A stretch of DNA of 64,000 nucleotides from Saccharopolyspora kobensis (lineage in GTDB: Bacteria > Actinomycetota > Actinomycetes > Mycobacteriales > Pseudonocardiaceae). This document shows positions 1-9,146 of the stretch, one piece after another. The position numbers were made by a program, and so were the translations under genes. The DNA is taken from the NCBI RefSeq assembly GCF_900108315.1, contig NZ_FNVB01000011.1, forward strand, positions 1 through 64,000, written 5' to 3'. Positions within the stretch are counted from its first letter, which is position 1; every line of letters starts with the position of its first letter. The notes under the pieces were generated by a model that saw only the letters and a list, made by a program, of their open reading frames with translations, searched no databases and was not told the origin of the DNA.

Positions 1-183
1 TCCAGCCCACGGCCCACCGGTCTCATCACGGGAGGGTCTTACGGGTGAGGGACGGGAACTGCCCCCGGCGGGGGCGCGCACGCGTAGGAGCGGACGCGGC
101 GAGCACCCCGCCGGAAGTCGTCAGGTCTTCCACCTACTAAAGGGGGTCGGGTGGGAAATCCGAGGCCTGATTGACTGGTCCGC
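1..183. other. noncoding leader at window edge
   Basis: I see no convincing gene here. A short GC hairpin sits at 61-75 (GCCCCC, 3-nt loop, GGGGGC), which could end an upstream transcript. TACTAA at 135-140 resembles a -10 box for the gene starting at 184, but no good -35 is visible. Confidence 0.4.
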
Positions 184-2022
184 ATGGCTAAACGACCGCG
201 AGTCCGCGCACCCGAGTTGACCGGCCGTCGGTGGCTGAACACCGGTGGCCGTGACCTGCGTCTTTCCGATTTTCGAGGTCGTTGTTTGGTACTCGACTTC
301 TGGACGTTCTGCTGCATCAACTGCTTGCACGTGCTGGACGAGCTGCGGCCCTTGGAGGCCGAGTTCGCCGCCGAGGTCGTCACGGTGGGCGTGCACTCGC
401 CGAAGTTCGAGCACGAGGCCGATCCCGCCGCGCTGGCCGCCGCCGTCGAGCGCTACGCCGTGCACCACCCCGTGCTCGACGACCCCGAGCTGACCACCTG
501 GCAGCACTACGCCGTCAAGGCCTGGCCGACGCTCGTCGTGGTGGATCCCGAGGGCTACGTCGTGCACGTCGCCGCTGGTGAGGGCCACGTCGAGGCGCTG
601 CGCAGCGTCATCACCGAGGTCATCGCCGAGCACGAGGCCAAGGGCACGCTGCACCGGGGCGACGGTCCTTACGTGCCGCCCGAGGCGCCCGAGACGACGC
701 TGCGGTTCCCCGGCAAGGTCATCGCGCTGCCGAGCGGGAACCTGCTGGTGTCGGACTCGGCGAATCACTCGCTGGTGGAGTTCGCCGCCGACGGCGAGAC
801 CGTCGTGCGGCGGATCGGCACCGGTGCGCGCGGTCGGGCCGACGGGGCCGCTCCCGAGTTCTCCGAGCCGGGCGGGCTCGCGCTGCTGCCCGGGCCGCTG
901 GCCGAGCAGGTCGGGTACGACGTGGTCGTCGCCGACACCGTCAACCACCTGCTGCGCGGTGTTCGGCTCGCGGACGGGCACGTCACGACGCTGGCCGGGA
1001 CCGGCGAGCAGTGGCGCGACGGCAGCGACTCCGGCGCCGGGCCGGAGACGCCGCTGACCAGCCCGTGGGACGTCGCCTGGTGGGAACCCGCCGGTGGCGT
1101 GGTGATCGCGATGGCGGGCAACCACACGCTGGGCCTGTTCGACCCGGTGTCCGGCGCGGTGCGGCGGTTCGCCGGGACCACCGTGGAAGGGCTGCGCGAC
1201 GGCGCGGCCGAGGAGGCGTTCTTCGCCCAGACCTCCGGGCTGGCCGACGGCGGCGACCGGCTGTGGCTGGCCGACTCGGAGACCTCGGCGCTGCGCTGGG
1301 TCGAGGCCGCCGACGGCGGGTTCGCGGTGCGGACCGCGGTCGGCACCGGGCTGTTCGACTTCGGGCACGCCGACGGTCCCGCCGACCGGGCGCTCCTCCA
1401 GCACCCGCTGGGCGTGGCGGTGCTGCCGGACGGCTCGATCGCGATCTGCGACACCTACAACGGCGCTATCCGGCGCTACGAGCCCGCGACCGGCGAGGTG
1501 TCCACGCTGGCGACCGACGTGGCCGAACCGTCCGGCGCCGCGGTGGTGGACGGCGAACTCGTGGTGGTCGCCTCCGCCGCGCACCGGCTGGAGCGGCCGG
1601 TTCCGCCCGGCGTCGCCGCGCGACTGGTCGAAGGGGCGTCGCAGCAGGTCAAGCGGCCCGCGACCGAGATCGCTCCGGGCGCGGTGGAACTGGCGGTGGT
1701 GTTCACGCCGCCGCCCGGCACCAAGCTCGACGAGCGCTACGGCCCCTCGACCCGGCTGGAGATCAGCTCCTCGCCGGAGGGCCTGCTGCTGGAGGGCGCG
1801 GGCGTGGGCACCGACCTGACCCGTCGCCTGGTGCTGGCCGAGGGCGTCGAGCAGGGCGTTCTGCACGTGGTGGCGCAGGCCGCCAGCTGCGACGACGACC
1901 CCTCCGTCGAACACCCGGCCTGCCGCCTGACCAGGCAGGACTGGGGCGTTCCGATCAAGATCGCGGCGTCCGGCCCGAAGCGGCTCCCGCTGGTGATGGG
2001 CGGCCTCGACACCGAGAGCTGA
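184..2022 (+). CDS. thioredoxin-like / NHL-repeat protein
   Basis: This 612-aa protein joins an N-terminal thioredoxin-fold (AhpC/TSA, TlpA-like) domain at about residues 20-150 to a C-terminal six-bladed NHL beta-propeller-like region at about 170-450. The redox motif is visible as CCINC at residues 43-47, so the active pair is C44-x-x-C47. NHL-type blades recur as LPSGNLLVSDSANHSL, VVVADTVNHLLRG and LPDGSIAICDTYNGAIRRY. No signal peptide is apparent, so a cytosolic thiol-disulfide role is inferred. The protein resembles bacterial NHLRC2-like thiol-disulfide isomerases. The ATG at 184 has no obvious Shine-Dalgarno sequence. The substrate is unknown. Confidence 0.85.
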   Translation: MAKRPRVRAPELTGRRWLNTGGRDLRLSDFRGRCLVLDFWTFCCINCLHVLDELRPLEAEFAAEVVTVGVHSPKFEHEADPAALAAAVERYAVHHPVLDDPELTTWQHYAVKAWPTLVVVDPEGYVVHVAAGEGHVEALRSVITEVIAEHEAKGTLHRGDGPYVPPEAPETTLRFPGKVIALPSGNLLVSDSANHSLVEFAADGETVVRRIGTGARGRADGAAPEFSEPGGLALLPGPLAEQVGYDVVVADTVNHLLRGVRLADGHVTTLAGTGEQWRDGSDSGAGPETPLTSPWDVAWWEPAGGVVIAMAGNHTLGLFDPVSGAVRRFAGTTVEGLRDGAAEEAFFAQTSGLADGGDRLWLADSETSALRWVEAADGGFAVRTAVGTGLFDFGHADGPADRALLQHPLGVAVLPDGSIAICDTYNGAIRRYEPATGEVSTLATDVAEPSGAAVVDGELVVVASAAHRLERPVPPGVAARLVEGASQQVKRPATEIAPGAVELAVVFTPPPGTKLDERYGPSTRLEISSSPEGLLLEGAGVGTDLTRRLVLAEGVEQGVLHVVAQAASCDDDPSVEHPACRLTRQDWGVPIKIAASGPKRLPLVMGGLDTES

Positions 2023-2386
2023 ACCGTTCGGCGGTTCCGGGCCGTGTGGATTGCGGAGCCGTGCGAACGGGCCGTCCGTCTCGGAGGGGGAGGCGAGGGC
2101 CCGTTCGCTCGGTGTCCCGCTCCCGAGGATTGCTCCACCTGAGTGACGGTCCGCGTGCGTTATGTACGCCTGATCGGGTGGTGCCGCGAGTTCGTCGGGC
2201 ACGGCGGGTCGCCGCCTCGACCGGCGCGGAAACCTCCGGGAGCCGGTGTGCCCGGCATCGGCAGAACGGTCCCTACCAGCTGAAACGGCGGTTCCGGTGG
2301 GGGTCGCCGGGGGCTGTGGCGGGAGGAGACTCATAACACCTGCCCTGGCCGGTCGGTCATCCGGTGGCGGCAAGTAAACTTTTCGG
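2023..2386. promoter_or_regulatory. intergenic region with promoter of the GroES-like gene
   Basis: This 364-bp gap contains no supported gene. At its right end TAAACT (2375-2380) lies six bases before the GTG at 2387, the spacing expected if transcription starts at the first base of the start codon. The rest of the gap shows nothing recognisable. Confidence 0.5.
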
Positions 2387-2707
2387 GTGACCGATGCCAA
2401 GCTCGAAATCCAGATGCTGCACGACCGGGTCATGGTGCGCATCTCCCCGGAGTCCGGGGAGCGCCGCAGCACCGGCGGCATCGTGATTCCGGCGACCGCC
2501 CAGGTGGCCAAGCGGCTCGTCTGGGGCGAGGTCTTCGGCGTGGGCAGCCACGTGCGCACCGTCAAGGTCGGTGACCAGGTGCTGTTCAGCCCCGACGAGC
2601 AGTTCGAGGTCGAAGTCCAGGGCCAGGCCTACCTCGTGATGCGCGAGCGGGACCTGCACGCGGTCGCCACCGAGCAGACCGAGCAGGGCACCGGGCTCTA
2701 CCTGTAG
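2387..2707 (+). CDS. GroES-like co-chaperonin family protein
   Basis: This 106-aa protein has the size and pattern of the chaperonin-10 fold: an opening beta strand (LHDRVMVRI), the mobile-loop region around GERRSTGGIVIP, the VGDQVLFSP turn and a closing LVMRERDLHAV strand. GroES caps GroEL during ATP-dependent protein folding in the cytosol. No groEL follows, so this is probably a second, orphan GroES-like protein rather than the groESL copy (inference). The GTG start has no ribosome-binding site but a -10 box at a fixed short distance, so its mRNA is probably leaderless. Confidence 0.8.
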   Translation: MTDAKLEIQMLHDRVMVRISPESGERRSTGGIVIPATAQVAKRLVWGEVFGVGSHVRTVKVGDQVLFSPDEQFEVEVQGQAYLVMRERDLHAVATEQTEQGTGLYL

Positions 2708-2802
2708 TCGGCAACCCCGGTCGGTCGGCGACGGCCGGCGAACGCGCAGGAGCAGCGGCTCCAGACGCCCCCACCGCAGGACCGACAGGAGAAGGGGAAG
2801 CG

Positions 2803-4812
2803 GTGCCGGAAAACCACGACCACCAGAGCGGTGCGGAGCCTTCCACCGAACGGCTTCACACCGGTTCGGACCAGCGCTCTAGCGAGCCGGAACGCGACGT
2901 CGAGCGGACCACCCGGATCCCCCCGGTGCCCGCGGCCGACGAAGGCACCCAGCGCATCCGGCCGACCGCCGAACCCGAGTCGGACGCCGAGCGCACCGCG
3001 CAGATCGCCGCGCTGCCCACCGACTTCAGCAACTTCCCGATCGGTGAGACCCAGGCCATCCCGCAGGTCGCCGGTGGCTGGAGCGCGGCCGTCCCGCCGC
3101 AGCCGCCCGCCGAGCGCAAGAAACGCGGCCTGATCCGCGCCGGGATCGCGGCCGGTGCCGCGGTCGGCGTCCTGGCCCTGCTCTACGTGGGCGACCTGGC
3201 CCTCACCAGCGGAACCGTGCCGCGCGGCACCGTGGTGGCCGGGGTCGCCATCGGCGGCATGGAACCCGCCGCGGCCGAGAGCGCCCTGAAGGCCGAGCTC
3301 GGCCCGGGCCTCGACCAGCCGGTGCAGCTCCAGGTCGCGGACCGCTCGACGACCATCAACCCGGCCGACGCCGGACTGCAGATGGACTGGTCGGCGACCG
3401 TGGCGGAGGCCGGTGAGCAGCCGCTGAACCCGTTCACCCGGATCGCCTCGCTGTTCAGCACGCGGGAGGTCGCGCCGGTCAGCCACGGCGACCGGGACCA
3501 GCTGGTGCAGGCGCTGGAACAGGCCCGCCCGCAGCTGGACCGCGAGCCCGCCGAGGGCACCATCCGCTTCGAGGGCACCGAGCCCGTCGCCGTCGAGCCG
3601 GTGACCGGCCAGTTCATCGACGTGCAGCGGGCCACCGACGAGGTGCTGACGCACTGGGCCGAGGACGGTCCCGTGCAGGTGCCCTTCACCGAGAAGCCGG
3701 TCAGCACCACCGCGGACGGCGTGCAGCGGGCGCTGCGCGAGATAGCCCAGCCCGCGGTGAAGTCGCCGGTGACGGTGCGCGGCGAGGGCAAGGACGCGAC
3801 GCTGGCGCCGGAGGCGATCGCCGCCGCGCTGCGGTTCGAGCCGGGCGACGAGGGCGGCCTGAAGGCCAACATCGACCTGCCGAGCGTGATCGGCGCCGTC
3901 GAACCGCAGCTGGCCGACACCATCAAGCCCGGCAAGGACGCCGAGATCGTGCTCGAAGGCGGGCGGCCCGTGGTCAAGCCCTCCACTGACGGCATCGGGG
4001 TCAACTGGGACAAGAGCTTCGAACGGCTCATGGACGTGCTGCGCGCCCCGCAGAACCGCTCGGTGCAGGCCGTCTACGAGCACCAGCCCGCGAAGTTCAC
4101 CACCGAGCAGGCCGACCGGATGGGCATCAAGGAGGTCGTCGGCGAGTTCACCACCGGTGGCTTCGAACCGGCTTCCGGCGTGAACATCCGCCGCACCGCC
4201 GAGCAGGTCAACGGCGCGATCATCAAGCCGGGCGAGACCTTCAGCCTCAACGGCCACACCGGTCCGCGCGGCACCGCGCAGGGCTACGTGGAGTCCGGGA
4301 TCATCCAGGACGGCCGGCCCGGGCGCGCGGTCGGCGGCGGCATCTCGCAGTTCGCCACGACGCTGTACAACGCCTCGTACTTCGCGGGCATGCAGGACGT
4401 CGAGCACAAGGCGCACAGCTACTACATCAGCCGCTACCCGGCGGGCCGCGAGGCGACGGTGTTCCAGAGCCCCAGCGGGGCGAGCATCATCGACGTCAAG
4501 TTCAAGAACGTCTCCAAGAGCGGCATCCTGATCACCACGACGTGGACGCCGTCCTCGATCACGGTGAAGCTGTGGGGCACCAAGCAGTTCGAGGTGTCCT
4601 CGCAGACCGGTGAGCGCACCAACCCGACGCAGCCGCACGAGAAGGTCGTGCCGCCGGGCGAGCCGTGCAGCCCGAGCAAGGGCTCGCCGGGCTTCACGGT
4701 GACCGACACGCGGACCATCCGCGACATCACCACCGGTCAGACCCGCAACGAGACCCAGCGCACGCGCTACGAGCCGCAGCCGATCATCCACTGCGGTGCC
4801 CCGCCCGCCTGA
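2803..4812 (+). CDS. VanW-family envelope protein with peptidoglycan-binding repeats
   Basis: This 669-aa protein starts at GTG 2803 behind a strong GACAGGAGAAGGGG ribosome-binding site. The first 105 or so residues are acidic, Pro-rich and predicted cytosolic. A single membrane anchor follows at about 110-130 (IAAGAAVGVLALLYVGDLAL), then extracytoplasmic YoaR-like putative peptidoglycan-binding repeats, then a VanW domain at about 445-575 with GETFSLNGHTGPRG, GGGISQFATTLYNA and AHSYYISRYPAGREAT. VanW proteins are found in some vancomycin-resistance clusters, but their biochemistry is unsettled. A cell-envelope role is inferred. A perfect-palindrome terminator follows 10 bp after the stop. 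Confidence 0.88.
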   Translation: MPENHDHQSGAEPSTERLHTGSDQRSSEPERDVERTTRIPPVPAADEGTQRIRPTAEPESDAERTAQIAALPTDFSNFPIGETQAIPQVAGGWSAAVPPQPPAERKKRGLIRAGIAAGAAVGVLALLYVGDLALTSGTVPRGTVVAGVAIGGMEPAAAESALKAELGPGLDQPVQLQVADRSTTINPADAGLQMDWSATVAEAGEQPLNPFTRIASLFSTREVAPVSHGDRDQLVQALEQARPQLDREPAEGTIRFEGTEPVAVEPVTGQFIDVQRATDEVLTHWAEDGPVQVPFTEKPVSTTADGVQRALREIAQPAVKSPVTVRGEGKDATLAPEAIAAALRFEPGDEGGLKANIDLPSVIGAVEPQLADTIKPGKDAEIVLEGGRPVVKPSTDGIGVNWDKSFERLMDVLRAPQNRSVQAVYEHQPAKFTTEQADRMGIKEVVGEFTTGGFEPASGVNIRRTAEQVNGAIIKPGETFSLNGHTGPRGTAQGYVESGIIQDGRPGRAVGGGISQFATTLYNASYFAGMQDVEHKAHSYYISRYPAGREATVFQSPSGASIIDVKFKNVSKSGILITTTWTPSSITVKLWGTKQFEVSSQTGERTNPTQPHEKVVPPGEPCSPSKGSPGFTVTDTRTIRDITTGQTRNETQRTRYEPQPIIHCGAPPA

Positions 4813-4822
4813 CCGGCGATCA

Positions 4823-4858
4823 CCGGGCCCACGGCTTCAGCTGAAGCCGTGGGCCCGG
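4823..4858. terminator. 36-bp perfect palindrome terminator
   Basis: The sequence is a gap-free perfect inverted repeat centred at 4840/4841 (CTTCAG/CTGAAG), 10 bp after the VanW gene. It probably ends that transcript. A T-run is not evident. Confidence 0.75.
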
Positions 4859-5005
4859 TTCGCGTCAGCGAGCCTTTTCGTCTGGGTGGTTCCGCAGCTG
4901 CGGGGCTCGGAGTGGGCATACATAAGAACGGGCTCCCGGAGACCAGGCGGCCTCTGAGGTTCCGCTACGGGACCACCTACGCAAAACGAGGTTGGAAAAC
5001 CTCTT

Positions 5006-5767
5006 TCAGCGGGTGGTCTGGACGAGCAGCCCCGGGTGGTCGGTGCCCTCGATCGGCAGCGTCTCGACCTGCTCGAAGCGGAAGGCGTCCATCGCGAACA
5101 CGTGCTGGACGCCGCCGTCGTCCTTGCGGTACCAGCCCTCCGGCACGCAGCCCTGGACGTCGGGCTCGCCGCCGGAGACCAGGCTCAAGTCCCCGCCCAG
5201 CACCGCTTGCGCGCCGAGCGCGGTCGCGACCCCGGACAGCTCGTGGCACTGGTCGGCCGCCACCCGGACGTCGGTCTCCGACAGGTGCGCGGTGCACGCC
5301 GAGACCTGCGAGTACGGCACGCACAGCAGCACGCGCTGCACGCCGCTGGTGTCCTGCGCGGCGAACTGCTGCTCGACGGGTTCTCCCGGTGCGCCCACGT
5401 CGGGGTGGGTCAGGATCGCCACGCCGAAGTCGCCGCGGCCGTGCCGGCACCTGGCCGGGTCGCCGGTGCTCGCGTCGCCGACCGGGGTGAACTCCCAGCG
5501 GTAGCCGGTTTCGCTGGTCATGCGGGTGATGTCGGACGCGCAGACCTCGTTGACCGTCACCACGTCCGGCCGCCGCTGGTGGATGGCCTCGATCGCGGCG
5601 TCGACCGACCGGCCCGCGGAGAAGCAGGCCTCGTCGCCGCTGTTGCAGAGGTTGAGCTGGAGCACGTCGAAGGATCGAGGGGCCTGCGCGTGCGCAGCGG
5701 GCAGCACGGCGGTGACCGCCGCGGCGAGCGCGGCCACCGCCCAGAGCACGGTCGAACGACGCAACAT
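5006..5767 (-). CDS. secreted endonuclease/exonuclease/phosphatase-family enzyme
   Basis: This 253-aa product has a Sec signal peptide (residues 1-27, ending LPAAHA). The EEP fold (DNase I, sphingomyelinase and inositol phosphatase superfamily) shows as LQLNLCN, TVNEVCASDI with the catalytic Glu, LGGDLSLVSG with the Asp/Asn region, and TDHPG with the catalytic Asp-His at the C-terminus. Several cysteines in the mature part fit an exported protein with disulfides. Members hydrolyse phosphodiesters or phosphomonoesters, but the substrate cannot be told from sequence. It converges on the VanW gene and shares the terminator zone with it. Confidence 0.8.
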   Translation of the reverse strand: MLRRSTVLWAVAALAAAVTAVLPAAHAQAPRSFDVLQLNLCNSGDEACFSAGRSVDAAIEAIHQRRPDVVTVNEVCASDITRMTSETGYRWEFTPVGDASTGDPARCRHGRGDFGVAILTHPDVGAPGEPVEQQFAAQDTSGVQRVLLCVPYSQVSACTAHLSETDVRVAADQCHELSGVATALGAQAVLGGDLSLVSGGEPDVQGCVPEGWYRKDDGGVQHVFAMDAFRFEQVETLPIEGTDHPGLLVQTTR

Positions 5768-6232
5768 CGTGACCTCCTTCGGGGATTCGCGCCGAACGGC
5801 TCGACACCCGTTGCAGTCTGCTCACCTGCGGATATTCCCTCGACCGCTGGATGGGGTAGTGGCAACTTCTCGACAGCCGCTGCGCCGGAGGCGTCACACG
5901 TGCCGATGATCTGTGCACGGAGGGTGATCACGAGTTCACGTGCGCACGGCGCCCGCGCGCCCGCGGAGCCCCCTGTTGACCAGTGGCGCGCGCCACATGA
6001 GACTGAAGGGCCACTCGGTCGGGACGGCACATGTCCCACGGAAATGGGGGAGGTTCGGCGCAATTCCTTTCGCTGCTCGCCCGCTGGGCCGCCAGGTTTG
6101 CCGATCTCGGCGGGTGGTGGCGACCGGGGCGGCGGGAAAACTTGATGGCTTCGCAACATTCGGCATTGGGATTACGACCGATCGGGTGGCACCATTCGAG
6201 AACTCAGGTCCTCACCTACTAGGAGTGACATC
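5768..6232. promoter_or_regulatory. divergent intergenic region before the amino-acid ABC operon
   Basis: This 465-bp gap contains no supported coding sequence. The ABC operon is preceded by AGGAGTGAC as its ribosome-binding site (6221-6229). TTGATG at 6143-6148 could be a -35 hexamer, but I cannot pair it with a convincing -10. No riboswitch fold was recognised. Confidence 0.4.
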
Positions 6233-7048
6233 GTGGCGCGTCGCAGAACAACACGAGCGCTGGCCCTGCTGCCCGCTCTGGCCCTCGCCACCGCAGCCGC
6301 GGCGGGGTGCGCCGAGTCCACCACCGCGGGCGGCGGCACCGCGGACGGCGGGGTGGCGGTGATCGAGGCCGGTTTCCTCACCACCTGCACGCACATGGAC
6401 TACAAGCCCTTCCAGTACCACGACCAGGGCAAGATCGTCGGCTTCGACGTCGACCTCGTCGACGCGATCGCCAAGGACATGGGCCTCCAGCAGAAGATCG
6501 TGGACACCCCCTTCGAGGGCATCCAGTCCGGCGAGGACCTGAACACCCGGCGCTGCGACGTCGCCGCCGCGGCCATGAGCATCACGCCCGCGCGCGAGGA
6601 GAACTTCGACTTCTCCGACCCGTACTTCGACGCCACCCAGGCGCTGCTGGTCAAGAAGGGCCAGCCCATCCGCAGCCTGGGCGACCTGCGGGGCAAGAAG
6701 CTCGGCGTGCAGCTGTCCACCACCGGTGAGACCTACGCCAACGACAACAAGGACGCCAACGGCTACGAGGTCGTGCAGTTCGAGGACCTGCCGCTGTCGG
6801 TGACCGCGGTGCAGACCGGCCAGGTCGACGCGGCGATCAACGACAACAGCGTGCTGGGCGACTTCGTCAAGAACAACCCGGAGGTGGAGATCACCACCGA
6901 GTTCACCACCGGCGACCAGTACGGCATCGGCATGGCGACCGGCAACACGGCGCTGAAGGACCGCGTCAACGCCGCGCTGAAGAAGCTGAAGGACACCGGC
7001 GAGTACGACAAGATCTACGAGAAGTGGTTCGGCAAGAAGCCGGAGTGA
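6233..7048 (+). CDS. polar amino-acid ABC transporter substrate-binding lipoprotein
   Basis: This 271-aa protein begins at GTG 6233 (AGGAG, 8-base spacing). It has a lipoprotein signal with the lipidated cysteine at residue 26 (ATAAAAGC), so it should be anchored on the outer face of the membrane. The rest matches solute-binding family 3 (GlnH/ArtJ/FliY type): FDVDLVDAIAKDMGL, SITPAREENFDFSDPY and GDLRGKKLGVQLSTTGE. It would deliver a polar amino acid (glutamine, glutamate, arginine or cystine) to the permease at 7128. Ligand specificity is not readable. Confidence 0.9.
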   Translation: MARRRTTRALALLPALALATAAAAGCAESTTAGGGTADGGVAVIEAGFLTTCTHMDYKPFQYHDQGKIVGFDVDLVDAIAKDMGLQQKIVDTPFEGIQSGEDLNTRRCDVAAAAMSITPAREENFDFSDPYFDATQALLVKKGQPIRSLGDLRGKKLGVQLSTTGETYANDNKDANGYEVVQFEDLPLSVTAVQTGQVDAAINDNSVLGDFVKNNPEVEITTEFTTGDQYGIGMATGNTALKDRVNAALKKLKDTGEYDKIYEKWFGKKPE

Positions 7049-7075
7049 GCTCGGCGTTCTCGAATTCTCAGCAGC

Positions 7076-7106
7076 GGGGTCGGCGGATGCTCCAACCGCC
7101 GGCCCC
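7076..7106 (+). terminator. intercistronic hairpin after the binding-protein gene
   Basis: The arms 7076-7086 and 7096-7106 pair as an 11-bp stem with one G-U pair and a 9-nt loop. No T-run follows. By analogy with other ABC operons it may stabilise or partly terminate the message, so more binding protein than permease is made (inference). Confidence 0.55.
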
Positions 7107-7127
7107 GAACACTGATCAGGAGACTTC

Positions 7128-7973
7128 ATGACAACCGACACCGAGCGGCCCAAGTCCAAACTGGGCCGGCGGCAGCGGGCGAGGCTGAACCGGGGCATCC
7201 AGTACGCGGTGCTGGTCGTGGTCCTCGTCGTGGTGGCCTTGGTCGCGGACTGGAGCTCGATCGCGCGCGCGTTCTTCAACGTCGACGTGGCGATCGCGCA
7301 GTTCCCCGCGGTGATCACCACGGCGCTGGTGAACACCATCATCTACACCGCTCTCGGCTTCGCCTTCGGGCTCGCGCTGGGCGTCGTGCTGGCGCTGATG
7401 AAGATGTCGTCGGTCGGCCCCTACCGCTGGATCGCCACCGGCTACATCGAGCTGTTCCGCGGGCTGCCCGCGCTGCTGGTGTTCATCGCGCTCGGTTTCG
7501 GCGTGCCGATCGCCTTCCAGCTGCGGTTCGACATCTACTCCACCGCGATGCTCGCGCTCGGCCTGGTCGGCGCCGCCTACATGGCCGAGACCATCCGGGC
7601 GGGCATCCAGGCGGTGCCCAGGGGGCAGATCGAGGCGGCGCGCTCGCTGGGCATGTCGCCGACCCGGACCATGATCACCGTGGTGATGCCGCAGGCGTTC
7701 CGGATCATCCTGCCACCGCTGACCAACGAGCTGATCCTGCTGACCAAGGACTCCTCGCTGATCTACCTGCTCGGCCTGGCCAGCAACGAGTACGAGCTGG
7801 CCAAGTACGGCCGGGCGGCGCTGAACGAGTACGCCTCGCTGACGCCGCTGCTGATCGCCGGGCTGTGCTACCTGATCATCACCATTCCGCTGTCGCGGGT
7901 GTCGAACCTGCTGGAGCGCAAGTACGGCGGCGCGGTGCGGACCAAGGGCGGCCACGGAGGTGCCGGGGCATGA
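7128..7973 (+). CDS. polar amino-acid ABC transporter permease
   Basis: This 281-aa inner-membrane protein is of the HisM/GlnP type. It has a cytosolic basic N-terminus (residues 1-25), about five membrane helices from [15 protein letters not shown] onward, and the EAA coupling loop [17 protein letters not shown] followed by VMPQAFR, which docks on the ATPase. The N-terminal part of the transport domain reads [20 protein letters not shown]. It starts at ATG 7128 with CAGGAG. It presumably forms a homodimer, since only one permease gene is present. Confidence 0.9.
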   Translation: MTTDTERPKSKLGRRQRARLNRGIQYAVLVVVLVVVALVADWSSIARAFFNVDVAIAQFPAVITTALVNTIIYTALGFAFGLALGVVLALMKMSSVGPYRWIATGYIELFRGLPALLVFIALGFGVPIAFQLRFDIYSTAMLALGLVGAAYMAETIRAGIQAVPRGQIEAARSLGMSPTRTMITVVMPQAFRIILPPLTNELILLTKDSSLIYLLGLASNEYELAKYGRAALNEYASLTPLLIAGLCYLIITIPLSRVSNLLERKYGGAVRTKGGHGGAGA

Positions 7974-8106
7974 CCAGCCTGTGTCAACTCCGGCCCCGCT
8001 CAACCGCGCATCAGGGGAACGTGACGCGAACCGGCCACGAGGCACCGCGAGACGCGAGATCTATCCCGAACGCAACCACCACTGTGGATCGCGGGGAGGC
8101 GGAACA

Positions 8107-8868
8107 GTGATGATCGAGATTTCCGGGCTGGGCAAGTCGTTCGGTTCGCTGGAAGTGCTGCGCGACGTCGATCTGCAGGTCGAGCGCGGCGAGGTGGTGT
8201 GCGTGATCGGCCCGTCCGGGTCCGGCAAGTCCACCTTGCTGCGCTGCGTGAACCTGCTGGAGGAGCCGACCGCGGGCAAGGTCGTGGTGGACGGCACCGA
8301 GCTCACCGATCCGGACACCGACCTGGACGGCGCGCGGCGGCACGTCGGCATGGTGTTCCAGCAGTTCAACCTGTTCTCGCACCTGCACGTGCTGGACAAC
8401 CTGACGATCGCGCAGCGCAAGGTGCTGGGGCGCGACAAGAAGACCGCGGAGAAGATCGCCCGGGAGAACCTGGAGCGGGTCGGGCTGGCCGAGAAGGCCG
8501 ACGCGATGCCCGCGCAGCTCTCCGGTGGTCAGCAGCAGCGGGTCGCGATCGCGCGGGCGCTGTCGATGAACCCGAAGGTGATGCTGTTCGACGAGCCGAC
8601 CTCGGCGCTGGACCCGGAGCTGGTCGGCGACGTGCTCGGCGTGATGCGCCAGCTCGCCGACGAGGGCATGACGATGCTCGTGGTGACCCACGAGATGCAG
8701 TTCGCCCGCGAGGTCGCCGACCGGGTGCTGTTCATGGACGGTGGCGGGATCATCGAGCAGGGGCCGCCCGCGGAGGTCATCGGCAACCCGAAGGAGGAGC
8801 GCACCCGCACCTTCCTCGCCCGGGTCCTCGACCCCACCCACACCCACCCGGAAACCCCCGCCGAGTAG
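8107..8868 (+). CDS. polar amino-acid ABC transporter ATP-binding protein
   Basis: This is a GlnQ/HisP-type ATPase of 253 aa from GTG 8107, or 252 aa from ATG 8110; GGGGAGG at 8093-8099 favours the GTG. It shows Walker [10 protein letters not shown], the Q-loop [11 protein letters not shown], the signature LSGGQQQR, Walker [13 protein letters not shown] and the H-loop VVTHEMQF. It powers uptake through the 7128 permease. The frame is open upstream to 7960, but that extension is unlike the family and lacks a ribosome-binding site, so I do not include it. The 133-bp gap after the permease is long for such an operon. Confidence 0.9.
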   Translation: MMIEISGLGKSFGSLEVLRDVDLQVERGEVVCVIGPSGSGKSTLLRCVNLLEEPTAGKVVVDGTELTDPDTDLDGARRHVGMVFQQFNLFSHLHVLDNLTIAQRKVLGRDKKTAEKIARENLERVGLAEKADAMPAQLSGGQQQRVAIARALSMNPKVMLFDEPTSALDPELVGDVLGVMRQLADEGMTMLVVTHEMQFAREVADRVLFMDGGGIIEQGPPAEVIGNPKEERTRTFLARVLDPTHTHPETPAE

Positions 8869-8910
8869 CGGAATCCCGTCGCCCGCAGCCCCATCGGGCC
8901 CCGGAGCGGC

Positions 8911-8954
8911 GCAATTTCAATTGAAATCAGCGGTGTGATTTCAATTGAAATTGC
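8911..8954. repeat. paired ATTTCAATTGAAAT repeat forming a hairpin
   Basis: Two copies of an AT-rich palindromic unit lie head to head (8911-8928 and 8937-8954). They form an 18-bp perfect stem around an 8-nt loop. The same unit, with TTGA or TGGA at its centre, recurs five times at 31971-32195. It is strikingly AT-rich against the surrounding DNA. Confidence 0.85.
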
Positions 8955-8959
8955 GGAAG

Positions 8960-8993
8960 CCGTCGGCGTGTCGTCCGCACGACACGCCGACGG
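8960..8993 (+). terminator. rho-independent terminator of the ABC operon
   Basis: A 15-bp perfect stem (8960-8974 and 8979-8993) closes on the tetraloop CCGC and is followed by TTTGTTT. It is well placed, 90 bp after the ATPase gene. Its arm motif GTCGGCGTGTCG also recurs beside the AT-rich repeats near 32018 and 32134. Confidence 0.85.
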
Positions 8994-8995
8994 TT

Positions 8996-9011
8996 TGTTT
9001 CACGTGGAACC
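8996..9011. other. parS-like ParB-binding site
   Basis: TGTTTCACGTGGAACC matches 14 of 16 positions of the broadly conserved parS sequence, and its core GTTTCACGTGGAAC fits GTTYCACGTGRAAC. ParB loads here for chromosome segregation, and such sites cluster near oriC in actinomycetes. It is intergenic, as expected, and overlaps the T-tract of the terminator. I found no second copy in the window. Confidence 0.7.
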
Positions 9012-9079
9012 GTCCGATTGGTCCGTTCGGCTGCATTGCTGGTCCGTTCGCAACCTTCTTTCGTGGTCACACGTCGGAG

Positions 9080-9106
9080 TTGTCGGGGTAGCTGATCGAC
9101 TACCTT
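9080..9106 (+). promoter_or_regulatory. putative promoter of the 9147 gene
   Basis: TTGTCG (9080-9085) and TACCTT (9101-9106), 15 bp apart, precede the gene. A start near 9113 would leave a roughly 34-nt leader carrying the GGGGGA ribosome-binding site. This supports GTG 9147 over the GTG at 9111. Confidence 0.4.
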
Positions 9107-9146
9107 TCGTGTGGAGCGACGGAACGGGACACGGTCGGGGGAACTG

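Noticed and set aside
121-2565. Long minus-strand open frame opposite the thioredoxin/NHL gene
   Set aside because: High-GC third-position bias creates long antisense frames. The translation is Arg/His/Gly-rich without domains, and the plus strand holds a recognisable protein.
2387-2707. Calling this the main groES of a groESL operon
   Set aside because: No groEL follows, and the sequence is divergent in the mobile loop. Described only as GroES-like.
6204-6225. Similarity between TCAGGTCCTCACCTACTAGG here and 121-142
   Set aside because: Looks like a shared promoter at first, but the putative -10 here overlaps the ribosome-binding site of the 6233 gene, so the match is more likely chance.
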